Positions 7,429 through 13,998 of a stretch of 14,421 nt of DNA are shown in pieces; the first letter of the stretch is position 1, and each line of letters opens with the position of its first letter. Origin of the DNA: CAZVQX01 sp964629735 (GTDB lineage: Bacteria; Bacillota_I; Bacilli_A; RF39; UBA660); contig CAZVQX010000019.1 in NCBI GenBank assembly GCA_964629735.1, positions 1 through 14,421 of the forward strand, given 5' to 3'. Made by a program: the position numbers and the translations under genes. The notes under the pieces are model-generated. The model worked only from the letters and a program-made list of their open reading frames with translations, was not told the origin of the DNA and did not search any database.

Positions 7429-7457
7429 ATTATAACACTTTATTTTTTTTTATTCAA
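7429..7457 (-). promoter_or_regulatory. Strong rpsU promoter
   Basis: TTGAAT (7452-7457), a 17-bp A-rich spacer ending TGT, and TATAAT (7429-7434): both hexamers plus an extended -10. The start would be near 7422, giving a leader of about 20 bases. Confidence 0.8.
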
Positions 7458-7479
7458 TCATAAATAAATAATTGTCGAA

Positions 7480-7510
7480 TAAAAAAGGTTTGTTTTTCAG
7501 CAAACCTTTC
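7480..7510 (-). terminator. Terminator of the bacteriocin operon
   Basis: Minus-strand stem AGGTTTG/CAAACCT (7 bp, 7486-7492 with 7501-7507), an eight-base loop and then U-rich sequence. The stem and loop contain the last codons and the TGA of the third small gene, which supports that gene as the true end of the operon. Confidence 0.85.
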
Positions 7511-7664
7511 CTTCGGCAATTTGTCTAATTATAGTTCCAACATAATTACCAATTGTAAAAATCATTTTAATTATTAATTCCATTACTGGTAGAATAAAAA
7601 TAATAAACGGGATAAATAAAATAAGTAAAAATATTAACTTTTTATGTTTCTTTATAGCGGACAT
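7497..7664 (-). CDS. Small membrane peptide gene, third bacteriocin-locus gene (candidate immunity or third peptide)
   Basis: 55 aa. The N-terminus is basic (KKHKK, 5-9), followed by a long hydrophobic stretch about 10-35 with P19 and P26, then 'IGNYVGTIIRQIAEGKVC' (38-55). It has no double-glycine leader. The last 18 residues align without gaps to residues 36-53 of the second bacteriocin precursor: seven identities (G, G, T, I, R, K, C) plus several conservative changes. Its ATG (7662-7664) lies inside the end of that gene in another frame, 12 bp before its stop, with no good ribosome site of its own, so translation is probably coupled. The only Cys is the last residue. Its stop codon is inside the terminator. 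Class IIb operons usually carry one small membrane immunity protein after the two peptides, which fits; a third secreted or membrane-acting peptide is the alternative. No known family recognised. Confidence 0.75.
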   Translation of the reverse strand: MSAIKKHKKLIFLLILFIPFIIFILPVMELIIKMIFTIGNYVGTIIRQIAEGKVC

Positions 7665-7819
7665 ATTTTGTTAGTCATTACCCTTCTGATAGCAGTTCCA
7701 AGGCTACGACCTAGATCAAGAAAAGTGTTTATTCCTCTAACTAAAGAATTTATTAAAGTCCCTGTTACACTAATTCCACCTACAATTAATAATAATTCTT
7801 CCTGTTTTAATATTTCCAT
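7652..7819 (-). CDS. Double-glycine-leader bacteriocin precursor, second peptide
   Basis: 55 aa. The leader is MEILKQEELLLIVGG, with L-12, E-8, L-7, I-4 and G-2 G-1 exactly as C39 peptidases require. The predicted 40-residue core begins ISVTGTLINS and ends TNKICPL. It is amphipathic and cationic (R28, R38, R45, R46, K51 against D35), contains Gly spacing such as GRSLG, and has a single Cys (C53). This fits a pore-forming class II peptide. There is no sign of a modified peptide: no LanM/LanB or radical-SAM gene is present. It has a strong AGGAGG site and starts 11 bp after the first peptide's stop. It overlaps the third small gene by 13 bp. I do not recognise a named bacteriocin. Confidence 0.88.
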   Translation of the reverse strand: MEILKQEELLLIVGGISVTGTLINSLVRGINTFLDLGRSLGTAIRRVMTNKICPL

Positions 7820-7830
7820 AAATACCTCCT

Positions 7831-7971
7831 TTAATTACATTTCAATGGTCGTACATAACCATCGATTACCCCTATTAAAAATACAATTCCGGCTCCTATT
7901 AATAAACCTGTTCCTAATGATATAGCACCACCATTTATTTCTTGTAATTCTTTTTTTGATAAAACGCTCAT
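7831..7971 (-). CDS. Double-glycine-leader bacteriocin precursor, first peptide
   Basis: 46 aa. The leader is MSVLSKKELQEINGG, again with L-12, E-8, L-7, I-4 and G-2 G-1. The predicted core has 31 residues: a very hydrophobic Gly-rich helix (GTGLLIGAGIVFLIG, with GxxxG-type spacing) followed by 'DGYVRPLKCN' with the only Cys next to last. GxxxG-type motifs are typical of the two-peptide class IIb bacteriocins, where they pack the two helices. The ATG overlaps the accessory gene's stop as ATGA (7968-7971), so it belongs to the exporter operon. The DGYxRPLxCN ending seems familiar to me from other Firmicute leader peptides, but I cannot confirm that. Confidence 0.9.
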   Translation of the reverse strand: MSVLSKKELQEINGGAISLGTGLLIGAGIVFLIGVIDGYVRPLKCN

Positions 7972-8429
7972 TCCATCATTCCTTTCTTTAGTTTATTTAT
8001 TAACTCAGTCATCAAGGTTGTTGGTTTTGATTCTAATTTTATTGGGATTGGTAAATTATTTTTTTGATATTTTGCTTTTAATGATACTTTAATAATTAGT
8101 TCATAATATTTATTTAAATTTTCATCTAATTGATAAATATCTTTTATTTCTAATATTTCATAATTTATATAATTATTATCAATTAATAATTTATAATCAT
8201 CTAAAATACTTAACTTTTCTTCAGGTAATAAAATCTGAAGATGATATTGATTATCTTTTTCAATAACTTGTCCTATAAAAGAAATATATTTACTATATTT
8301 ATAATACAGACTTATATTTAAAAATAAAATTAATGATAATATTAAAATTATTTGCCATGATATTATTTTTGAAGAAATTTTGTATTTCAATATATATGAC
8401 GAATCATTTAAATTGTTTATATTATCCAT
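7968..8429 (-). CDS. Minimal HlyD-like bacteriocin export accessory protein
   Basis: 153 aa. One membrane helix lies at about 23-43, and the remaining ~110 residues should be outside. They are beta-rich: 'FIGQVIEKDNQYHLQI', and 'YELIIKVSLKAKYQK' followed by 'PIPIKLESKPTTLMTELIN'. That end resembles the last beta-domain of HlyD/LcnD-type adaptor proteins. These normally have about 400 or more residues with a long coiled coil and lipoyl halves, all missing here. It overlaps the exporter gene by 8 bp and the first peptide gene by 4 bp, so it is tightly coupled. A role in docking the exporter or peptides at the membrane is inferred from position and topology. Similarity to HlyD is weak by eye, so immunity function remains an alternative. 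Confidence 0.7.
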   Translation of the reverse strand: MDNINNLNDSSYILKYKISSKIISWQIILILSLILFLNISLYYKYSKYISFIGQVIEKDNQYHLQILLPEEKLSILDDYKLLIDNNYINYEILEIKDIYQLDENLNKYYELIIKVSLKAKYQKNNLPIPIKLESKPTTLMTELINKLKKGMME

Positions 8430-10512
8430 TTTTATTCACCACTTGTTTTATTTTTCCGTTTTCTAATTCAACTAATTTATTAAATAGATCAACGTTATCC
8501 AATCGATGAGAAACGATTATTATTGTTTGTTGTTTATATTTTTGAAAAATTCTTTTTAAAATTCTTCTCTCTAAATTAACATCCATTTGATTAAGTCCTT
8601 CATCAATCAGTAATATATTAAACGGTTTCAATAAAGTTCGAGCAAGAATAATTCTTTGTTTCTCACCACCAGATATATTATTACCATTTTCTTCAATTAA
8701 CATTTTATAGCTGGTATTATTATTTTTTATAATTTCATCTACTTCACAAATCTTGATAATTTCTAAAATTTTATTGTTATTTTTATTATTTATATTTAAA
8801 TTATTATATAATGTATCAGTAAATAAAGTTTCTTTTTGGGATATATAAGATATTCCTTGCTTATATTTATTATTCTTATAATCATTTATATCTATTTCGT
8901 TAATTAACACTTGTCCTCTATTTATTGGATAATATTTCATTAAAATTTTTAATAAAGTACTTTTCCCACTACCACTTTTTCCAACAATTAAAACTTTTTC
9001 ACCTTTATTTATACTTAAATTAATATCATTTAAAATTAATTCACGGTCATTATAAGTGTAATTTAATTTTTTAATAAAAATATCACCATCTACACACTTA
9101 TCAACAATACCTTTGTCTTCTTCATAATAATAGAGGTCGACCACTCTTTTTAAAGCATTAATACCTTCTTTGATACTACTATCAATTTCAATAATATTAT
9201 GAAGTGGTTTTGAAAAATAACTAAGTAAAGCATTAAAAGTAAGTAATTCACCAATAGATATTTGTTTATTAATAACTAAGACTGATCCTAAATAAATAAT
9301 AATTATAAAGCCAATATTATTGATAAATTCTTTAAAAATATATTGATAATTAATATAATTATCTATTTTTGTACTTTTCTTTAATAATTTGATAAACTTA
9401 TTTTCAAAATCATTAATAACTCTATCTTCAATATCAATTCCCTTGACCGTTTCAAAACTACTAATTCCTTCTACCATATAAGAAGTAATATTGGCCTTAT
9501 CAGTTTGAATTAAGTTAACGTACTTACTATATATTGGTTTAAAAATTAATATGTTTATAATATATAACAAAAATAAAATTAAAACTATTATAAATAATTT
9601 AGAACTTATATAATATAAAAAGATAAGTGCAAAAATAGCGAGGGGTAAATCAATAAAAATAGTATATATAATTTTGCTAAAAGCTTTATTAACACTACCT
9701 AAATCATTAATTCTAGAAACTATTTCACCTGTTGTCCGACTACAATAATAATTATAAGGAAGTTGAATAATTTGTTTAAAAGTATCAAATGTTAATAGAA
9801 GTCCGATTTTTTGATTTAAATATATTAGTACTTTATTTCTAAAAAAATCTGTAATCATTAATAATATATATAAAGCTAAAAAGATTAAAAAAATTGGCAA
9901 TAAATTTTTTTTACTTGGGAACAATGATAAACTATCGATCATATATTTAAAGAAGAAAGAGGTTGAAATTGAGAACAACGTTAAGAATAATGATAATAAC
10001 CAAATATTATATAATTCTTCTTGACATTGTTTCATTATATTTATTATAAATTTTCGAGTTGAGAGGGTTGATTTATATTTTGCAAGATTATATATTGGGT
10101 ACAATAATATAAGAATATTATTAAAAATTTGTTCAAATTGGTCAAATGTGATTTTTTTTATGTTATCATTGGGATCTGCAATTAATAGTGTCTTTTTAGT
10201 AAAGTTAACTTCGTAGATAACAATATAATGATGATATGTTTGATCGATTACGACATGAGCGATAGCTGGTAATATAACATTTTCTTTATTTAAATCTTCA
10301 AGTTTACACTTGACGCCTTTGGCATCAAAACCTAAAGTTTTAGCCGCTTCAATTAAATGATAAGCAGTTGTTCCTGTTTTAGTAATTTTAGAAATATCCC
10401 TTAACTTTTCAAAACTGATATTTCCTTTATAATACTTTATTATCATCATTAATGAGGCTACACCACAATCTTTAATTCCTTCTTGTTTAACAAATGGATA
10501 CTTTTTAAACAT
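8422..10512 (-). CDS. C39-peptidase bacteriocin ABC exporter (ComA/LcnC/SunT-like)
   Basis: 696 aa, normal length. The N-terminal peptidase C39 domain (1-about 140) has Q10, catalytic C16 in 'KDCGVASL', H95 in 'HHYIVIYEV' and D113 in 'ADPND', a complete active site for cutting after double glycine. A membrane domain follows (about 165-440, helices near 170, 205, 282, 305 and 400). The ATPase domain has Walker A GKSGSGKST (511-519), Q559, signature 'ISGGEKQR' (613-620), Walker B 'ILLIDE' (633-638) and H669. After Walker B it reads GLNQMD where ATSALD is usual. It acts in the inner membrane to trim and export the two leader peptides encoded downstream. The ATG has a perfect AAGGAGGTGA site, and it is the first gene of the operon. 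The promoter region (10513-10566) has only a weak TATATT and no clear -35. Confidence 0.96.
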   Translation of the reverse strand: MFKKYPFVKQEGIKDCGVASLMMIIKYYKGNISFEKLRDISKITKTGTTAYHLIEAAKTLGFDAKGVKCKLEDLNKENVILPAIAHVVIDQTYHHYIVIYEVNFTKKTLLIADPNDNIKKITFDQFEQIFNNILILLYPIYNLAKYKSTLSTRKFIINIMKQCQEELYNIWLLSLFLTLFSISTSFFFKYMIDSLSLFPSKKNLLPIFLIFLALYILLMITDFFRNKVLIYLNQKIGLLLTFDTFKQIIQLPYNYYCSRTTGEIVSRINDLGSVNKAFSKIIYTIFIDLPLAIFALIFLYYISSKLFIIVLILFLLYIINILIFKPIYSKYVNLIQTDKANITSYMVEGISSFETVKGIDIEDRVINDFENKFIKLLKKSTKIDNYINYQYIFKEFINNIGFIIIIYLGSVLVINKQISIGELLTFNALLSYFSKPLHNIIEIDSSIKEGINALKRVVDLYYYEEDKGIVDKCVDGDIFIKKLNYTYNDRELILNDINLSINKGEKVLIVGKSGSGKSTLLKILMKYYPINRGQVLINEIDINDYKNNKYKQGISYISQKETLFTDTLYNNLNINNKNNNKILEIIKICEVDEIIKNNNTSYKMLIEENGNNISGGEKQRIILARTLLKPFNILLIDEGLNQMDVNLERRILKRIFQKYKQQTIIIVSHRLDNVDLFNKLVELENGKIKQVVNKNG

Positions 10513-10566
10513 TTATTCACCTCCTTACTAAAAATATATAATGAATTATTTTTATTTCCTTTTAAA

Positions 10567-10595
10567 TTAAAAAAAAAGACAACTTTTGTTATCTT
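10567..10595 (-). terminator. Intrinsic terminator after rsmD
   Basis: Stem AAGATAAC/GTTGTCTT (10588-10595 with 10576-10583, one G-U), loop of four A, then about nine U on the minus strand. It overlaps the rsmD stop codon and isolates the bacteriocin operon from the housekeeping block. Confidence 0.8.
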
Positions 10596-11128
10596 CGCTT
10601 TAAAATAGTAATTTTTTTATAACCATATTCTTTATGATTAATAACTGTAAAATTATTATTATTTATTTCTTCTTGATCATATTCACATATAATAAAAGCA
10701 TTTTTATTAAGTAGATCAAGCTCTATTAGTTTAGTTATTGCATTATTAATAAAATGGAGATTGTAAGGGGGATCTAAAAAAACTAAATCAAACTTTATAT
10801 TTTGCTGACTTAACTTTTTTAAAGCATTTAAATAATCATCCTTAATAATATTATAATTTTCAATTTTTAATTTTGTTATATTATCCAACAAAATATTTGC
10901 CATCTTTTTATCTTTTTCAACAAAGTAACACTCTAAACAACCATTACTCAAGGCCTCAATTCCTAATGAACCACTTCCAGCAAACAAATCTAAAACAATT
11001 GTTCCTTTAACATAATTTTGAATCATTGAAAAAACCGATTCTTTAATCCGATTAGCAGTCGGCCTTGTTGTAATTTGATTGTAACCATTTAATTTTCGTC
11101 CTTTATATTTTCCACTAATTACTTGCAT
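10589..11128 (-). CDS. rsmD: 16S rRNA (guanine(966)-N(2))-methyltransferase RsmD
   Basis: 179 aa, the expected length. It methylates G966 (E. coli numbering) of 16S rRNA using S-adenosylmethionine. Seen: 'VISGKYKGRKL' (3-13), 'TRPTANRIKESVF' (21-33), the SAM-binding 'DLFAGSGSLGIEAL' (47-60) and the catalytic 'FLDPPY' (117-122), all in family order. The ATG has an AAGGTGGT site 13 bp after ylbE. Its place after ylbD-ylbE matches Bacillus, where the gene is called ylbH. The coaD gene that follows it in Bacillus is missing here and the bacteriocin operon lies in that place. Confidence 0.95.
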   Translation of the reverse strand: MQVISGKYKGRKLNGYNQITTRPTANRIKESVFSMIQNYVKGTIVLDLFAGSGSLGIEALSNGCLECYFVEKDKKMANILLDNITKLKIENYNIIKDDYLNALKKLSQQNIKFDLVFLDPPYNLHFINNAITKLIELDLLNKNAFIICEYDQEEINNNNFTVINHKEYGYKKITILKRR

Positions 11129-11141
11129 AATACCACCTTTA

Positions 11142-11363
11142 TTACTTAACTACTGATAAAATTGATTGTAAAAATTCAATACCTTCTATTACTCTATTTA
11201 TTTTATCAGTTGGCCTTAATTTATAATTATCTTTTACTTCTTCTTCAAATTTTTTAAATAGCTCAGGTTCCCGATTTAATATTTTATACCAATGTGAATT
11301 TTCCCTTATATATTTTTGATAATAATTATTATTTTTTATTTTAAATTGTATATCTAAATTCAT
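11142..11363 (-). CDS. ylbE: YlbE-like small protein
   Basis: 73 aa, soluble and helical. 'YIRENSHWYKILNREPELFKKFEEE' (18-42; read as YIRENSHWYKILNREP plus the acidic helix) is the mark of the YlbE-like family: IRENPxWYRxLSRxP. The role is unknown. It overlaps the ylbD stop by one base (TAATG) and precedes rsmD, the same order as in Bacillus. This context supports the call more than the short sequence does. Confidence 0.8.
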   Translation of the reverse strand: MNLDIQFKIKNNNYYQKYIRENSHWYKILNREPELFKKFEEEVKDNYKLRPTDKINRVIEGIEFLQSILSVVK

Positions 11364-11731
11364 TAATCTTCAAAACTCTTATATAAGGGACGCGGCTTAT
11401 ATTCTTCTTTTGGGGTTTCAGAATCAGATTTATTAAAATCTCTTAAAACTCCTATTACTCTATCAATACTAGTTATACCATTTTGTAAAGCATCCATATC
11501 AAGTTTTTTTAACCAATTGAACATTTCACCGATACCTACAGCACCAGCGGCTGTACTGGCTGCTTTGACAACTTCTGGTGTTTTTAAATATTCACCCCAA
11601 ACATTATCTTGTTCACCATACAAATCATATATTTCATAAAATTTTTGCCACGTCATATCATTTCGTTTCACAAATTGGATTAATATTGGATTTTTTTTCA
11701 CAAATTCTTTAAATAAACTTAATTTATCCAT
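11363..11731 (-). CDS. ylbD: YlbD-like protein (spore-coat family by name)
   Basis: 122 aa. 'FKEFVKKNPILIQFVKRND' (7-25) followed by 'TWQKFYEIYDLYGEQDNVW' (27-45) matches the YlbD_coat family: FKxFVKxHPxL...WQxLYEDWYLLGE. The middle is Ala/Gly-rich and helical (about 57-95), and the tail is charged. In Bacillus it is described as a putative coat protein. Whether this organism sporulates cannot be told from here, and the family also occurs outside known spore formers. It is first in the ylbD-ylbE-rsmD operon with its own promoter. Confidence 0.8.
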   Translation of the reverse strand: MDKLSLFKEFVKKNPILIQFVKRNDMTWQKFYEIYDLYGEQDNVWGEYLKTPEVVKAASTAAGAVGIGEMFNWLKKLDMDALQNGITSIDRVIGVLRDFNKSDSETPKEEYKPRPLYKSFED

Positions 11732-11740
11732 ATAACCACC

Positions 11741-11775
11741 TAATTCATTATATGAATTATTTGTTAAAAGTTGAA
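11741..11775 (-). promoter_or_regulatory. ylbD promoter with a palindrome over the -10
   Basis: Minus strand: TTCAAC (11770-11775), 17-bp spacer, TATAAT (11747-11752). The -10 sits at the centre of a perfect inverted repeat, TAATTCAT-ATA-ATGAATTA (11741-11759), which could be an operator. In such AT-rich DNA chance is also possible. Confidence 0.5.
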
Positions 11776-11777
11776 CT

Positions 11778-13775
11778 TTAACCTAAATCAATTGAATTAA
11801 GTAGAATGTTTTTTAAATATTCGTTTTCTATTTCACTAACATTATTGTACTTTTTTAAATATTCTAAACTATCTTCCTTAGCTCTTAACATAATTGGATA
11901 ATCTTCTTTAATGTTGGCAATTGAAAATGACATATCACCACTTTGCCTAACGCCAAACAAATCCCCACTACCTCTTAATTTAAAATCTTCTTCACTAATG
12001 ATAAACCCATCATTGGTTTGTGTTAATACTGATAATCTCTTTGTTTCTTTATTACTTATTAAAATGCAATATGATTGATGCTCACTTCGACCAACTCGAC
12101 CACGAAGTTGATGTAAAGTTGATAGACCAAAGCGATAACTATCATAAACGACTATCATCGTAGCATTAGGGACATCAACTCCAACTTCAACTACGGTTGT
12201 ACTAATTAAAATTTGAATTTTATTTCGTTTGAAATCATTCATAATTGATTCTTTTTCATCGCTAGTCATTTTTCCATGAAGACTAGCAATGTTATATTTT
12301 TTACAAAAAGCTTTATTATATTGACTTTCAATTTTTTCAACCCATTCAGCATCTAGTTTATCACTTTCTTCAATTAATGGAACGATTATATAAATTTGAT
12401 GATCTTTTTTTAATTCTTCATATATTTTTTCTAAAACAGATTTTATTTCTTTTTCACTTTTTAAGAGAGTTATAATTTCTTTTCGACCTGTTGGCATTGT
12501 TTTAATACTACTAATATCCATATCACCATATAAAGTTAAAGCATATGTTCGAGGAATCGGAGTAGCGCTCATGTATAAAATATCAGGTTTAGTACCTTTG
12601 TTTTTAAAAGTGCTTCTTTGATTAACACCAAAACGATGTTGTTCATCAGTGATAACAAAGCCAAGATTATGATATTCTACATTATCAGTTATTAAAGCAT
12701 GAGTTCCAATAACAATATCAACTAATCCTTCATTAATTCGGGCTTGAATCTGTTTTTTTTCTTTAGCTTTTAATTTACCGGTTAAAAGAACAACTTTAAT
12801 ATTATAAGGTTCTAAAAGATTCGTTATATTTGTATAATGTTGATTGGCCAATACTTCTGTGGGAGCCATTAAAGCACTCATATAGCCACTTAAATAATTA
12901 ATATACATACTAATTACTGCAACGATTGTTTTACCGCTACCAACGTCCCCCTGTAATAAACGATTCATTCTATTACTACTTATTAGATCATTATAAATAT
13001 CATTAACTGACTTTAATTGATCAGGTGTTAATTTAAAAGGTAAATTGTTAATGAATTTTTCGATTTTTTTATATTCTACTTCTCTTTTAATACCTTTATA
13101 TTTATTTTTATTTAATTTTAAATAATTCATTTGTAACATAAATAAAAATAATTCTTCATATTTTAATTGTAATCTAGCAGATTTTAACTGTTCTAAATCT
13201 TGAGGATGATGAACAATATTTATAACTTGTTTTTTATTAGAAAAATTATATTTTTCAATAATATCATTTGGTAGATGATTAACTGGATTATAATTAGATA
13301 AAATATGATTAATAAAATCTTTTACTTTATTACCTGATAAACCATATGTTGAATGATAAACTGGTTCAATTGTTTCTTCTTTACCTAAATAACCAAATCT
13401 TATATCGCTAGCTACTATATTATTATATTTTTTTTCATATTTACCAATAATTGTAATTGGGGTATTAATAGTTAACTTTGGTTTTAAAAAACCACGATTA
13501 AAAATAACAACATTAATAATCATTTCCCCGGTATTTAAGCGAAAATTCATTTTATCCATTCGTCTATTAAAATAATATACATTTGGAATATTTTCAATAA
13601 TACCATCAATAATTATTTTATCATCTGAATCTAAATTTCTTACATCACTTCGTTTAATTATGTCATATCGAAATGGGTAAAAACTAATTAAATCATCTAT
13701 ATTATTAATATTTAATTTTTTTAGTAAGTTTAATGTTTTAGGTCCTACACCTTTGATTTCTTCAAGTTTTTGCAT
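11778..13775 (-). CDS. recG: ATP-dependent DNA helicase RecG
   Basis: 665 aa, full length. It reverses stalled replication forks and branch-migrates Holliday junctions. The N-terminal part (1-about 240) begins with a helix-hairpin-helix-like 'IKGVGPKTLNLLKKLNI' and holds the OB-fold wedge domain with 'DGIIENI' and 'RRMDKMNF'. The superfamily 2 helicase motifs follow: Q-region 'KLTPDQ' (248-253), Walker A GDVGSGKT (276-283), 'DEQHRFG' (377-383), 'MSATPIPRT' (402-410), and the C-terminal RecA lobe with 'TTVVEVGVDVPNA' (526-538) and 'QLRGRVGRSEHQSYC' (556-570). The ATG has an AGGTGA site. It is transcribed from an extended -10 promoter divergent from a small RNA. The ylbD promoter begins just after its stop. 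Confidence 0.97.
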   Translation of the reverse strand: MQKLEEIKGVGPKTLNLLKKLNINNIDDLISFYPFRYDIIKRSDVRNLDSDDKIIIDGIIENIPNVYYFNRRMDKMNFRLNTGEMIINVVIFNRGFLKPKLTINTPITIIGKYEKKYNNIVASDIRFGYLGKEETIEPVYHSTYGLSGNKVKDFINHILSNYNPVNHLPNDIIEKYNFSNKKQVINIVHHPQDLEQLKSARLQLKYEELFLFMLQMNYLKLNKNKYKGIKREVEYKKIEKFINNLPFKLTPDQLKSVNDIYNDLISSNRMNRLLQGDVGSGKTIVAVISMYINYLSGYMSALMAPTEVLANQHYTNITNLLEPYNIKVVLLTGKLKAKEKKQIQARINEGLVDIVIGTHALITDNVEYHNLGFVITDEQHRFGVNQRSTFKNKGTKPDILYMSATPIPRTYALTLYGDMDISSIKTMPTGRKEIITLLKSEKEIKSVLEKIYEELKKDHQIYIIVPLIEESDKLDAEWVEKIESQYNKAFCKKYNIASLHGKMTSDEKESIMNDFKRNKIQILISTTVVEVGVDVPNATMIVVYDSYRFGLSTLHQLRGRVGRSEHQSYCILISNKETKRLSVLTQTNDGFIISEEDFKLRGSGDLFGVRQSGDMSFSIANIKEDYPIMLRAKEDSLEYLKKYNNVSEIENEYLKNILLNSIDLG

Positions 13776-13795
13776 TTAATCACCTACTTTTTTAA

Positions 13796-13804
13796 ATTAT
13801 AGCA
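13796..13804 (-). promoter_or_regulatory. recG extended -10 promoter
   Basis: TGCTATAAT on the minus strand, 21 bases before the recG ATG. There is no acceptable -35 at 17-18 bp, so it relies on the TGn extension. It is back to back with the plus-strand RNA promoter. Confidence 0.6.
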
Positions 13805-13822
13805 CATTTTTTCAAAAAAGCC

Positions 13823-13851
13823 TTGACTTTTTACAACTTTTCCATTAGTAT
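13823..13851 (+). promoter_or_regulatory. Promoter of the plus-strand small RNA
   Basis: TTGACT (13823-13828), 17-bp spacer, TAGTAT (13846-13851). A TATATT at 13849-13854 is an alternative -10 with a 20-bp gap. Transcription would start near 13857, at the base of the first hairpin. Confidence 0.55.
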
Positions 13852-13856
13852 ATTCG

Positions 13857-13957
13857 GTACCAATTCAAATTAAAGCGAATTGGTGCTAGTATCACACTAG
13901 CCAACCCCTTTTTATTCTTTTATTGGAACGGCCACAGGGGGTCCGTTCCTTTTTTTG
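13857..13957 (+). ncRNA. Structured small RNA of about 100 nt, unknown class
   Basis: No open frame of use, but dense structure. Hairpin 1 is ACCAATTC/GAATTGGT (13859-13866 with 13877-13884), extendable by two pairs. Hairpin 2 is GCTAGT/ACTAGC (13885-13890 with 13896-13901), stacked directly on it. A pyrimidine-rich single strand with ACCCC (13904-13908) follows. Hairpin 3, GGAACGG/CCGTTCC (13925-13931 with 13943-13949), ends in seven T and is a terminator. Its loop carries GGGGGT (13937-13942), which can pair with ACCCC to form a pseudoknot. It has its own promoter and terminator and is divergent from recG. The next gene has a separate promoter, so this is more likely an independent RNA than a leader. 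It does not match the riboswitch consensuses I can recall (preQ1, c-di-GMP, SAM, fluoride, ZTP). The CCCCUUUUU stretch recalls C-rich seed regions of Firmicute sRNAs such as RsaE/RoxS, an analogy only. Confidence 0.7.
13925..13956 (+). terminator. Terminator of the small RNA
   Basis: Seven-bp GC-rich stem (GGAACGG/CCGTTCC) with an 11-base loop and seven T. There is no T-run on the other side, so it works on the plus strand only. Confidence 0.85.
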
Positions 13958-13998
13958 TGCATTTTTATATTTAAAATTATTTTATTTTTAATAAAAAA

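Noticed and set aside
7644..7925. A 93-codon plus-strand open frame antisense to the bacteriocin genes
   Set aside because: It lies opposite two genes with perfect GG leaders, strong ribosome sites and operon spacing. Its own product has no recognisable features and no good ribosome site.
7497..7971. Lantibiotic or other modified-peptide locus
   Set aside because: No lanthionine synthetase, radical-SAM or YcaO gene is present, and the cores are not rich in Ser/Thr/Cys.
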